64,000 bases of DNA, from the NCBI RefSeq assembly GCF_900199185.1, contig NZ_OBMI01000003.1, positions 682,001-746,000 of the forward strand, read 5' to 3'. Within the stretch, counting starts at the first letter, position 1. Each line of letters opens with the position of its first letter. This DNA comes from Sphingomonas guangdongensis (GTDB lineage: Bacteria > Pseudomonadota > Alphaproteobacteria > Sphingomonadales > Sphingomonadaceae). The translations under genes were made by a program, and so were the position numbers. The notes under the pieces were generated by a model. The model was given only the letters and a program-made list of their open reading frames with translations. It was not told the DNA's origin and ran no database searches. Positions 52,854 through 61,058 of this stretch are shown one piece after another.

Positions 52854-53722
52854 GCGACCTGCTCCTTGATGAGGTCCGTCAGCGCGTCGGCCGCGCGGGT
52901 GCGATAGCGTTCCTTGTGGCGCAGCGCGTGAAAGGCGCGGTCGGGCAGCCCGAGCGGCAGCTCGACAAGGTCACCGGCCTTGAGCGCACGAGCTACGACC
53001 AATCGCGACAAGACGGCAACGCCGGCACCGGCCTCGACCGCGGTACGCACCGCCTCGTTGGACGGCAGCGTCATCGCTATCGTCAGCTGGGCCGGATCAA
53101 ACCCGCGCGTTCGCAGCACGTCCTCGAAGGTCGAGCGCGTACCGGATCCCAGCTCACGGACGATCCAGCGTTCAGTGCGCAGCCAGGCCTCGTCGACACG
53201 TTCGGCGTCCTCGCGGCCGACCAGCACCATCGGATCACGCCCGACAGTCCAGTGGGCGAGTGCCGGTTCGTCCACCTCGCCCTCGACAAAGCCGAGTTCC
53301 GCCGCGCCGCTCAGGACCTGCGCTGCCGCACCTTCGGTGTTGTCGATCGCGAGCTCAACCGCGATCTGCGGGTGGCGTTCGTGGAAGGCGGCGAGCTTTG
53401 CCGGCAACCAGTAGCTCGCGATCGTCTGGCTGGCGACGATCCGCAATGAACCACGGGCAAGCCCGGCATAGTCCGCCAGCATCGTCTCGGCATGCGCTGC
53501 CCGCCCCAGCACCGCGCGCGCTTCCTCCAGAAAGCCGCGGCCTGCTTCGGTCAGCTGGATGCCACGCCCGACGCGGTGAAACAGAGGAACCCCGTAGCGC
53601 GCTTCGAGGGCAGCAATCGCGCCGGAGGCAGCAGACTGCGTGACGTTCAGCACCTCCGCTGCCTTGGTGACGTGTTCGCGCTCCGCGACACCGACGAATA
53701 TTCTGAGCTGCTCCAGGGTCAT
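52850..53722 (-). CDS. LysR-family regulator (CysB/CbbR-like)
   Basis: A 290-residue LTTR: HTH MTLEQLRIFVGVAEREHVTKAAEVLNVTQSAASGAIAALEARYG and a periplasmic-binding-like effector domain. It is cotranscribed with the SSU1-like and sulfite oxidase genes and divergent from a second sulfite oxidase homologue. It probably senses sulfite or a related metabolite. Start MTLEQL at 53722 is typical for the family. Confidence 0.9.
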   Translation of the reverse strand: MTLEQLRIFVGVAEREHVTKAAEVLNVTQSAASGAIAALEARYGVPLFHRVGRGIQLTEAGRGFLEEARAVLGRAAHAETMLADYAGLARGSLRIVASQTIASYWLPAKLAAFHERHPQIAVELAIDNTEGAAAQVLSGAAELGFVEGEVDEPALAHWTVGRDPMVLVGREDAERVDEAWLRTERWIVRELGSGTRSTFEDVLRTRGFDPAQLTIAMTLPSNEAVRTAVEAGAGVAVLSRLVVARALKAGDLVELPLGLPDRAFHALRHKERYRTRAADALTDLIKEQVA

Positions 53723-53730
53723 GCAGCTTA

Positions 53731-53751
53731 TATCGCGCAATCTGATCGATA
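53731..53751. promoter_or_regulatory. Possible LysR-type binding site
   Basis: TATCG, 11 bases, CGATA: the T-N11-A type dyad expected for LTTRs, lying just ahead of the LysR start in the 146-base divergent gap. Confidence 0.45.
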
Positions 53752-53868
53752 CGACCAACCGTTTGATCTGCTCATTCCAATCTGGATATCGGAACGATCG
53801 GCAGCCTTTCGTCTGTGATGGTCTTGAAGACTTGAAGCGATCCGCGCGCTTGCGGCGTTTGTTCGTCC

Positions 53869-54936
53869 ATGACCGATATGATCGAGCGCAAATCCGATCC
53901 CTACAACGCCGAGCCGACGCCCAGTGCGTTGATCGAGCGGTTCCTGACGCCGCAGGCGCTGTTCTACGTGCGCAGCCACGGGCCAGTGCCGGATCTGCCC
54001 GCCAATCATCGGATCGAGGTGAGCGGGACGGGCATGGCGAGCCGCTCTTTCTCGGTAGAGGAACTGAAAGCTACGTTTTCCACGCACTCGGTGACAGCCG
54101 TGCTCCAATGCGCGGGTAACCGGCGCACGGACCTCCAGCAGGTCGGCAAGACGTCGGGCGATCCTTGGGATGTCGGCGCGATTGGCAATGCGGAGTGGAC
54201 CGGCGTACGCCTGGCCGATGTGCTCGATGCAGTTGGCGCGCCTGATGCGTCCAACCTGTTCGTGGCGTTCACCGGCGCCGACGAGGTGGACGTGGAGGGC
54301 GAAGAAGCCTTGTTCGGGGTCTCGATCGCCATGGACAAGGCGCGGCAACCCGACGTCCTCATTGCCTGGGCGATGAACGGCGAGCCGCTGACGCCCGAAC
54401 ATGGCGCCCCGCTCCGCATGGTGGTGCCGGGCTATGCAGGCGTGCGCAGCGCCAAATGGCTGACACGGATCGAGGTGCGAGACACGCCTTCCGACGCACC
54501 GATCCAGGCGCACGACTACAAGCTGTTTCCCGCCGATGTGACGAGCGACACCGTCGACTGGAGCCAGGGTCTGACGATCAACGCCATGCCGCTCAACGCC
54601 GCGATCTGCGTGCCCGGCTCTGGCGAAAGCCTGCCGGCCGGGGAGGTGCGGATCGAGGGCTATGCCATCGCCTATGATCGCCGCGTCTCTCGGGTCGAAG
54701 TGTCGGTAAACGGTGGTCGCGAGTGGCAACAGGCGACGTTCGCCGATGATCCGGAGACGCACTGGGGTTGGCGGCGCTGGACCCTCGACGCCACGCTTGC
54801 CAAAGGTCGCCAGCACCTTGTCGTGCGCGCCTTCGACGGGGCTGGACAGGGACAGCCCGAACGGCCGGACACGATGTGGAACTTCGCCGGATATCTGTGC
54901 ACCGCCTGGCATCACGTCCACGTGCTGGTCGAATGA
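53869..54936 (+). CDS. Cytoplasmic sulfite oxidase-fold molybdoenzyme
   Basis: A 355-residue sulfite oxidase-family protein without a signal peptide. The Mo-ligand Cys81 is in AVLQCAGNRRTDL; GNAEWTGVRLADVLDAVG, PLRMVVPGYAGVRSAKWL and a Mo-co_dimer domain (SVNGGREWQQATF) follow. The layout is closer to plant/animal sulfite oxidase than to SorA. It would oxidise sulfite inside the cell, perhaps that formed by the persulfide dioxygenase. Overlaps mgtC by four bases. Confidence 0.9.
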   Translation: MTDMIERKSDPYNAEPTPSALIERFLTPQALFYVRSHGPVPDLPANHRIEVSGTGMASRSFSVEELKATFSTHSVTAVLQCAGNRRTDLQQVGKTSGDPWDVGAIGNAEWTGVRLADVLDAVGAPDASNLFVAFTGADEVDVEGEEALFGVSIAMDKARQPDVLIAWAMNGEPLTPEHGAPLRMVVPGYAGVRSAKWLTRIEVRDTPSDAPIQAHDYKLFPADVTSDTVDWSQGLTINAMPLNAAICVPGSGESLPAGEVRIEGYAIAYDRRVSRVEVSVNGGREWQQATFADDPETHWGWRRWTLDATLAKGRQHLVVRAFDGAGQGQPERPDTMWNFAGYLCTAWHHVHVLVE

Positions 54937-55445
54937 TCGAAGCGTCAGCGGCATCGGACATCGGCTTCTGGATCGATGCGATCGGGCGGCTGGTGGTGGC
55001 GACCGCGGCCGGGATGGTGCTCGGCTGGGAACGCTCGCGCGAGAACCGGCAGATCATGGGCTTGCGAACGCTGGGTCTGGTCGGTCTGGCGAGCTGCATC
55101 GCCGTGCAGGCGGTCGTGCATAGTGGCCTGCCAAATGTAAACGCCGACGCCGCAGGGCGGGCGATGCAGGGCATTCTGACAGGCGTCGGTTTCATCGGTG
55201 CCGGCGCGGTGCTGCGGGTCGGCCAGGGTCAGGAAGTGCATGGATTGGCGACCGCCGCGTGCATCTGGGTGACGGCCACGATCGGCGCGGCAGCGGGGTT
55301 GGCAGTGTGGCCGCTCATCATCGGCGGGGTGAGCCTTGCAATGCTCGTCCTGTTCGTCGGTGCGCCGCTGGAACGCCGCATCCGCGAGCGGGCTCGCCGG
55401 ACGCCGGCCGAGGCCGACAGGAAGGACGTCGAGCGCAAGCCGTGA
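54933..55445 (+). CDS. MgtC/SapB-family membrane protein
   Basis: A 170-residue protein with about four helices: GMVLGWERSRENRQIMGLRTLGLVGLASC, GILTGVGFIGAGAVLR and HGLATAACIWVTATIGAAAG are family sequences. The cytoplasmic C-terminal domain of long MgtC proteins is absent. Members affect Mg2+ adaptation. The ATG overlaps the sulfite oxidase stop (ATGA), so the two are cotranslated; the reason for this pairing is unclear. Confidence 0.9.
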   Translation: MIEASAASDIGFWIDAIGRLVVATAAGMVLGWERSRENRQIMGLRTLGLVGLASCIAVQAVVHSGLPNVNADAAGRAMQGILTGVGFIGAGAVLRVGQGQEVHGLATAACIWVTATIGAAAGLAVWPLIIGGVSLAMLVLFVGAPLERRIRERARRTPAEADRKDVERKP

Positions 55446-55496
55446 TCCCGCTGGATCGCCCGGTGCCTGTCGGCGTCGGGAAGCGGCAAGGTGCAA

Positions 55497-56267
55497 TCAG
55501 GACACCAGCGCCGCATCGGCCTGGCGCCGGACCTCGTCGGCGATCGGATGCAACTCGGCCGCGGGTCGCTCGCCCACCACACTATAGCCGATCCCATCAA
55601 CCGCCCATGTGACCCGGCCCATGGTCCCGCTGGACGTGCTGGTCATGCTCGCGGTCTTGTCGATCTGCATAGGCCTCGTCAGCACCGCGAGTTTCGACGC
55701 TTGCGGTCCGTCGTAGAGGAGCAGTGCCGCAGGGCCGTGAGGCGTCGCGACCAATCGCCCCCCGCCATAGCGATAGCCGGCTGTGCTGAGGTCCGGGATG
55801 GTGACGCGCTCACCCAGTCGGGCGGAGGTCCACCGGATCAGCATGGCGCGCTGGTCGGGGCCGATTTCCGCCGGTCGTATCCGGTCGGCGGCATAGACAC
55901 GGAAATTGTCACTCGCCTCGTTGGCCAGCGCCGCGATGCCCGCGCGGGGTTCACCGCTCCACCGCGCGCTCGACCAGCCCCCGCCAAACCCCAACGCCAG
56001 CAGAAGTGACGCGGCAATGGCGAGTTGCCAACGCGGTTGCCTTTGCCGTCCCCTGATCGCTGCCACGCGCATCGTCGCCGGAATGGGTTCGTCCGCGATC
56101 GTGGTGAACAGGGATGCAAGGGCTCGCGCCTGCTCCGCCTGCTCCCGCAAACGGGCATGCAGATCCGGCTGGCCTTTAAGGTAGGCGTCAACCAGGCGCT
56201 GCCGCTCGGGCGACAACCTGCCATCGATCCATGCGGCCAGATCGTCCTCGCCGATCGGGCTGGTCAT
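55497..56267 (-). CDS. Anti-sigma factor
   Basis: A 256-residue protein. An N-terminal cytoplasmic helical part (EDDLAAWIDGRLSPERQRLVDAYLKGQPDLHARLREQ), one membrane helix (about 80-96) and an extracytoplasmic beta-rich domain. The HxxxCxxC zinc motif is missing, so it is not a ZAS-type. It overlaps the sigma gene by four bases and most likely holds that sigma factor inactive. Confidence 0.85.
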   Translation of the reverse strand: MTSPIGEDDLAAWIDGRLSPERQRLVDAYLKGQPDLHARLREQAEQARALASLFTTIADEPIPATMRVAAIRGRQRQPRWQLAIAASLLLALGFGGGWSSARWSGEPRAGIAALANEASDNFRVYAADRIRPAEIGPDQRAMLIRWTSARLGERVTIPDLSTAGYRYGGGRLVATPHGPAALLLYDGPQASKLAVLTRPMQIDKTASMTSTSSGTMGRVTWAVDGIGYSVVGERPAAELHPIADEVRRQADAALVS

Positions 56268-56773
56268 TGCACGCTCCTCAATCGCGGCCGTTCACCCTCC
56301 CGGAGGAGTGTCGCCAGACGGTCGCGCCCCCGCGATATGCGCGACATCACCGTGCCCAGCGGCACGCCGACGACGGCAGCGACCTCCGCATAGGGCAGAC
56401 CCTCGACCGATACGAGGAGCAGCACCGTTCGCTGCTCTTCAGGCAACGCATCAAGCGCGCGCAGCAGGTCGCGGTGGTGCAGGCCTGTGTCCTGATCGGC
56501 CGGACGGCCGAGCGCGGCGTCATCCACGAGGTGGAGCGGAACCGCCGTGCCTCGCCGGCTACGCTGCCGCTGATGGTCGACCAACAGATTGTGCAGGATC
56601 GCGTAGACCCATGGGCGAACCTCCACCCCGCGCCGCTGTCGCCATCGCCCGACCGCGCGCTCGAGGCAATCCTGCACCACGTCGTCCGCCATCGCCCGAT
56701 CGCGCAGCCACGACCGGGCATAGCGGCGCAGGCCGGGGATCAGGGGTTCGATCGCGGCGGCAAGAGGGTCCAT
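56264..56773 (-). CDS. ECF sigma factor
   Basis: A 169-residue ECF sigma-70: region 2 LIPGLRRYARSWLRDRAMADDVVQDCLERAV, region 4 LDALPEEQRTVLLLVSVEGLPYAEVAAVVGVPLGTVMSRISRGRDRL. It starts one base after the beta-propeller stop. It is probably autoregulated together with the propeller and DUF305 genes. Signal unknown. Confidence 0.92.
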   Translation of the reverse strand: MDPLAAAIEPLIPGLRRYARSWLRDRAMADDVVQDCLERAVGRWRQRRGVEVRPWVYAILHNLLVDHQRQRSRRGTAVPLHLVDDAALGRPADQDTGLHHRDLLRALDALPEEQRTVLLLVSVEGLPYAEVAAVVGVPLGTVMSRISRGRDRLATLLREGERPRLRSVQ

Positions 56774-56774
56774 T

Positions 56775-58214
56775 TCAGTCGCGCTGCACCTGCACGATGC
56801 GTCCAGGCGCGCCGTTCACCACCTCCGCCACCGCCAGAAAGCGGCGGGGCGTCGCGGTGCTGCCCTGAACGATCTGCCGGATCGGACCCGATGCGTTGAC
56901 GATCGCCGCACCTGCCGGGTTGCTCATGAAGTTCGCAAGCGGCTCTAACGCACCACTGCCGTCCGCATTGGCGGTCAGCACGAGCATGTAAGGCTTTTTG
57001 GGCTGCAAACCGGTAACGGCACTTTGCACGACCTGAATGATGCCCTGGTCGAAGAGGGTGATGCTGCTTGCTGTACCTTTGCCGCCGATCGGCCCCATGG
57101 TCAGATGCAACGCCTTGCCGGCCGTGCCGAGCGGCTGGAGATTGTCGGTGCCGGGGCCTGTCGGAACTGCGTTCGACACATAGGCGATCGCCTGCGGTGC
57201 CTGTCCGACCGGCACGGTGGCAACGACCGTGTTGCCAGCGGTGTCGATCGCGGCGAGCTCATCGGCATTCTCCAGCCCGACGTAGATGCGCCGGCCGTCG
57301 CCCGATGGCCAGACACCGTGCGGCATCTTGCCGACCGGGATGGTGGCGACGGGCGCGAAGTCGGATGTGCGGAACACCTTCACCGCATTCTCTCCGCCGA
57401 CCGTCACATAGGCGAACTGCCCCTTGGCCGTGCGGGCGAAGTTGACATGGTTGGTGATCGGCCCGGTATCCAGCACCTTCAGGATCGCGAAGGGTGGTCT
57501 CGCATCGAATGCGACCGTCTTGCCGATGTCCTTCAGCGTGAACCACACCTGCTTGCCGTCCGGCGTCGCGGCAATATTGGGACAGAACGGGCTTGGCTGT
57601 GCCACCTGTCCGACCTGCGCGTGGGTCGCGACATCGAACACGGCCAGCACCGGATTGAACGACGAACAGACATAGCCGTACCGGCCATCGGGAGAGAAGA
57701 TCGTCATGCCCGGACCACCGGGCGTCTTGATGCGCCCCGTCTCCTTGTACGTCGTAGGGTCGAGCACGGCGATATAGTCCTCGCCGCGTACCGTAACCCA
57801 CACCTCCTTGCCGTTTGGCGTGAAGAACGCCTCGTGCGGACTGCGCCCGACATAGGTCGTGTGCTTGACGGTGTTGGTGGCGGTGTCGATCCACGACACG
57901 GCGTTCGATCCGATCGACACGACCGCCAAGGTCTTCCCGTCCGGCGAGAAGCCGAGGCCGTGGACCAGCACCTGTCCCTTGTAGAGCGGCGAAAAGTTCA
58001 TCGGCTGGGGATCGCCCAGCTTGATGACGCCGAGCAGCCGGTTGTCGGCCGGGTCCGTCACCGACACCGTGTTGGAGAATTGTTCGGACGCATAGACGCG
58101 GTCGCGGTGGCTGACGGGTACGTCCCTGGCGTTCCATGGCGCCTGCTGGGCCATGGCGATCCCCGGTGCGGCGCTCATCAGCAAGGCGGCCGAGCGCAGG
58201 ATGGTCCGGATCAT
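56775..58214 (-). CDS. Exported YncE-like beta-propeller protein
   Basis: A 479-residue protein with a signal peptide (1-22, GIAMAQQ). Residues 40-350 hold six or seven 40-residue repeats (for example SPDGKTLAVVSIGSNAVSWID, TPNGKEVWVTVRGEDYIAVLD, SPDGRYGYVCSSFNPVLAVFD) as in YncE/NHL propellers. A separate C-terminal domain of about 125 residues (LHLTMGPIGGKGTASSITLFDQGIIQVVQSAVTGLQPKKPYMLVLTANADG) was not recognised. Starts one base after the DUF305 stop. Confidence 0.88.
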   Translation of the reverse strand: MIRTILRSAALLMSAAPGIAMAQQAPWNARDVPVSHRDRVYASEQFSNTVSVTDPADNRLLGVIKLGDPQPMNFSPLYKGQVLVHGLGFSPDGKTLAVVSIGSNAVSWIDTATNTVKHTTYVGRSPHEAFFTPNGKEVWVTVRGEDYIAVLDPTTYKETGRIKTPGGPGMTIFSPDGRYGYVCSSFNPVLAVFDVATHAQVGQVAQPSPFCPNIAATPDGKQVWFTLKDIGKTVAFDARPPFAILKVLDTGPITNHVNFARTAKGQFAYVTVGGENAVKVFRTSDFAPVATIPVGKMPHGVWPSGDGRRIYVGLENADELAAIDTAGNTVVATVPVGQAPQAIAYVSNAVPTGPGTDNLQPLGTAGKALHLTMGPIGGKGTASSITLFDQGIIQVVQSAVTGLQPKKPYMLVLTANADGSGALEPLANFMSNPAGAAIVNASGPIRQIVQGSTATPRRFLAVAEVVNGAPGRIVQVQRD

Positions 58215-58215
58215 G

Positions 58216-58614
58216 TCAGTGCTCCATATGGCTGTGGTGGTCGCCGCCCTGCGTCGGGGCTGGCGTCGAAGGGGGTAGCGGCTGACCGATCGCCAGCTTC
58301 ATGGCGGCGATCTCCTGCTGCTGATCAATGATGATCTCCTGCGCGATGCGCTTGAGCTGCTCGTTGTGGCCGTAGCGAAGCTCCGCCACCGCCATATCGA
58401 TGGCACCCTGATGATGCGGAAGCATCATCGTGACGAAGTCGCGGTCGACGTCGCCGGACGGCTTGACCATCATGCCCGCCATCATCCGGTCCATCGCGGC
58501 AGCCACCATGCTGGCGTAACCACCGGCAGGGGCGGCCGCGACTGCGCCTGTGAGCAGGGCCGAAGCAGTCAGACCGAGCATCCAATATCGTCTACGCATA
58601 AGCCTCCGGCGCAT
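58216..58614 (-). CDS. DUF305 protein, exported
   Basis: A 132-residue protein with a signal peptide (LTASALLTGAVAAAP) and the DUF305 core DRDFVTMMLPHHQGAIDMAVAELRYGHNEQLKRIAQEIIIDQQQEIAAM; the HHQGAID motif and Met-rich segments (MDRMMAGMMV) suggest copper binding. First gene of the DUF305-propeller-sigma-anti-sigma operon. Several ATGs are possible (58629, 58614, 58599). Confidence 0.85.
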   Translation of the reverse strand: MRRRLMRRRYWMLGLTASALLTGAVAAAPAGGYASMVAAAMDRMMAGMMVKPSGDVDRDFVTMMLPHHQGAIDMAVAELRYGHNEQLKRIAQEIIIDQQQEIAAMKLAIGQPLPPSTPAPTQGGDHHSHMEH

Positions 58615-58748
58615 CAGTCCTGAAAGCATAGACGACGCTCGTCCGGGTTTATTCCATGGGTGAGCCGGTTATCAGCCTTCCCGATTGGGAACCTCCAACG
58701 GGACGACCGTCACCGGCAGAAAAATCCGCTGTATCCCCGCCGGGGCTT

Positions 58749-58815
58749 TCCCAAAATATGTTCCCGAAATATGAGTCCCGAAATTCGCTGTTTGAGATGG
58801 GATAACGGGACTCAT
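58749..58815. repeat. Iterated site upstream of recombinase: three TCCC(G/A)AAAT repeats plus inverted repeat
   Basis: TCCC(A/G)AAATATG-type units begin at 58749, 58762 and 58776, 13-14 bases apart. ATGAGTCCCG (58771-58780) is exactly inverted as CGGGACTCAT (58806-58815), the second arm covering the recombinase start codon. It looks like a res/inversion site with autoregulation. Confidence 0.65.
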
Positions 58816-59380
58816 GCTGGTTGGTTATGCGCGTGTCTCGACCTCCGATCAGGACCTGACGCTACAAACCGATGCGCTGACCAAGGCAGGGTGCGAAAAG
58901 CTGTTCACCGACAAGGTGAGCGGTGCGAAGCTGAACCGTCCCGGTCTGACCGAAGCTCTCAATTTCGTGCGGGCCGGTGACACGTTGGTGATATGGAAGC
59001 TCGATCGCCTTGGCCGTTCGATCGGGGGCCTGATCGAACTGGCGGCCGACCTGTCCGCTCGCAAGATTGATTTCCGATCGCTGACGGACGGGTTCGACAC
59101 GGCCACCCCATCGGGCCGGCTGCTGTTCCACATTCTCGCCTCGGTCGCGGAGATGGAGCGCGAACTGATAAAGGAACGGACGATTGCCGGTTTGGCAGCG
59201 GCACGGGCAAAGGGCGGCACGGGTGGAGGCCGCAAGTCCGTAATGACGCCCGACATGCTCGACACCGCCCGCAAGCTGCTCAAGGCCGGCGACAAACCAG
59301 CGAAGGTCGCAAAGCTGCTACAGGTCGGCCGTTCCACCTTCTATCGCCATTTCCCTGCGGCCGAACGCGAACCCGGCTAA
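58814..59380 (+). CDS. Serine recombinase (resolvase/invertase)
   Basis: A 188-residue Tn3-type resolvase: LVGYARVSTSDQDLTLQTDAL (Ser about residue 10), KLDRLGRSIGGLIEL, AEMERELIKERTIAGLAAARAKG and a C-terminal HTH KPAKVAKLLQVGRSTFYRHFP. Full length. The iterated site sits immediately upstream. Its 3' end abuts the IS1182-type element. Confidence 0.92.
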   Translation: MLVGYARVSTSDQDLTLQTDALTKAGCEKLFTDKVSGAKLNRPGLTEALNFVRAGDTLVIWKLDRLGRSIGGLIELAADLSARKIDFRSLTDGFDTATPSGRLLFHILASVAEMERELIKERTIAGLAAARAKGGTGGGRKSVMTPDMLDTARKLLKAGDKPAKVAKLLQVGRSTFYRHFPAAEREPG

Positions 59381-59382
59381 TC

Positions 59383-60882
59383 GGTGTCAGAAGATTGTCG
59401 CGTAGTAGGATTGCTCGAACCGGCCCCGGCTGATCCGAGCCATGTGGTCAATCCGCTCCGGGGGCGGGCGGCGGGTCCGTGCCGGTCGTGCGTCAGGACG
59501 GGCCAATAGCACGAGATTGGCAATGACCGCGCCCAACAGAAACTCTTCCTCGGCACCGCGCAGGCCGCGAAGGTGCAAACGGGTCAGCCCTCGCTTGCCT
59601 TTGGCATCGGCAAACACCCGCTCGACACCCCGGCGTAGCCGCATCGACCGCTTGAATAGCGGCGTTTGCATCTCGCCGCGCACCAGCTCACGCACGTCCT
59701 CATGTTCGCTGTGCGTGACCGACCTGTTGCTGCCTGCGGTGCATTTCCGTTTGAGGTGACAGGCGCGGCAATCGGCAGGACTGGCGCTGTATCGGAGAAA
59801 GCCCGCCCGACGATCGGCACCGCGAAAGGGCAGTATCTTCCCAGCGGGGCAGACATAGCGGTCCTGCTCCCGCTCATAGCGGAAGGCTTCGCGGGGGAAT
59901 TTACCCTTGGTCTGTTCGGATCGTTCCAGCACCGGGATATGCGGGATGGTGCCGCGATCGGTGACGAACGCCAGAAACGCGGCGCTGCCATCGGCGGTGT
60001 CGGCCGCGACACGCTTTGGCCGGTAGCCGAACCGATCGTCGGCCCGTGCCAGCATGGTCCGCCCCGCATCGACTTCCGCCGCGAAGCGGGCGGGACTGGC
60101 CTCCACGTCAATCGCCACCCCTCCCGGCGTGTCGATCAGGACATTGAAGGCATAGCCGAACCGGCCCCGCGCCGTGCGCGCTGACCATGCCGACGCCGGA
60201 TCGGTGCGTGACACCTCGGCCGGCTTTCCACGCGGTACGCCATGTTCCTGCGGTGGAGCATTGGCCTGATCCGCCAGCCATTCACAAACCGGGCGGGAAA
60301 GCCGGGGCGCGGCCATGTCGGCGTCCCGCATCTTGCGCTGCCAACTTGCATCGGCCGCGACGAACGAAGCGTCGACTGCGGCATCCTTGTGGACGATCAT
60401 TCCCGCGTTGGCGCTGCGCCGCACGGTCTGCTCGAACAGGATGCGGAAGATGCCGGCATCGCGAAAGCGGCCATGCCGGTTCTTGCTGAACGTCGAGTGG
60501 TGCGGCACGGGCGCATCGGGCGGCAATCGGCAGAACCAGCGATAGGCGAGGTTGAAGCGGACTTCCTCGCACAGCCGGCGCTCCGACGTGATGCCATACA
60601 GGCGAGCGATCAGCGCCATGCGGACCAGCAATTCGGGCGCGATCGAGGGACGCCCACGGCGGCTGTAGTGCGGCGCGAGCGCATCGCGCAGTTCACCCAG
60701 GTCGATCAGCCCGTCTATCCTGCGTAGGATGTGATCGGCGGGGATCATTACTCCCAGCGCCCGCCAACTTGCGCCCTTGCCGCCTCGCTGTTGCTCACCC
60801 ATCATGGCCGCTGCTCCTGATGTGTCGAAGCCGGGAACCCGTTAGGAACGCGATCGGATCACCCCGCCTTTTTCAACAGCCC
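59383..60882 (-). mobile_element. IS1182-family insertion sequence
   Basis: Approximate extent. The right outer end reads GGCTGTTGAAAAAGGCGGGG on the minus strand (60881 inward). The left end overlaps the transposase stop (TGTCAGAAGATTGTC). The arms match imperfectly, so exact ends and target duplication are not fixed. Confidence 0.6.
59387..60805 (-). CDS. IS1182-family transposase
   Basis: A 472-residue DDE transposase. The N-terminal DUF772-type part reads GRPSIAPELLVRMALIARLYGITSERRLCEEVRFNLAYRWFCRLP; further on VHKDAAVDASFVAADAS (first Asp), VAADTADGSAAF (second) and MRLRRGVERVFADAKGKRGLTRLHLRGLRG (Glu). A zinc-like cluster CRACHLKRKC is present. No frameshift, so it may be active. Confidence 0.9.
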   Translation of the reverse strand: MMGEQQRGGKGASWRALGVMIPADHILRRIDGLIDLGELRDALAPHYSRRGRPSIAPELLVRMALIARLYGITSERRLCEEVRFNLAYRWFCRLPPDAPVPHHSTFSKNRHGRFRDAGIFRILFEQTVRRSANAGMIVHKDAAVDASFVAADASWQRKMRDADMAAPRLSRPVCEWLADQANAPPQEHGVPRGKPAEVSRTDPASAWSARTARGRFGYAFNVLIDTPGGVAIDVEASPARFAAEVDAGRTMLARADDRFGYRPKRVAADTADGSAAFLAFVTDRGTIPHIPVLERSEQTKGKFPREAFRYEREQDRYVCPAGKILPFRGADRRAGFLRYSASPADCRACHLKRKCTAGSNRSVTHSEHEDVRELVRGEMQTPLFKRSMRLRRGVERVFADAKGKRGLTRLHLRGLRGAEEEFLLGAVIANLVLLARPDARPARTRRPPPERIDHMARISRGRFEQSYYATIF

Positions 60883-60989
60883 CGGCCGTTTTACGAACAG
60901 TTTGAGCCTGATGTCGCGGGTGAGCTCGCCGATCGTTGCCCGAAAATGGCTGCTCGTTCACGGATCCGACAGACGGGAACCATGCCGCA

Positions 60990-61014
60990 GCCCAAGGCGT
61001 TGAGCGCCTTGGGC
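60990..61014. repeat. Hairpin GCCCAAGGCG/CGCCTTGGGC
   Basis: A perfect 10-base stem with loop TTGAG in the 176-base gap between the IS and the alcohol dehydrogenase gene. No T-run follows. It could be a leftover terminator of a gene cut by the IS. Confidence 0.5.
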
Positions 61015-61058
61015 GAGGTCCTTACGACGGGGACGTCCGATTAGATGGGGGAAACGAC

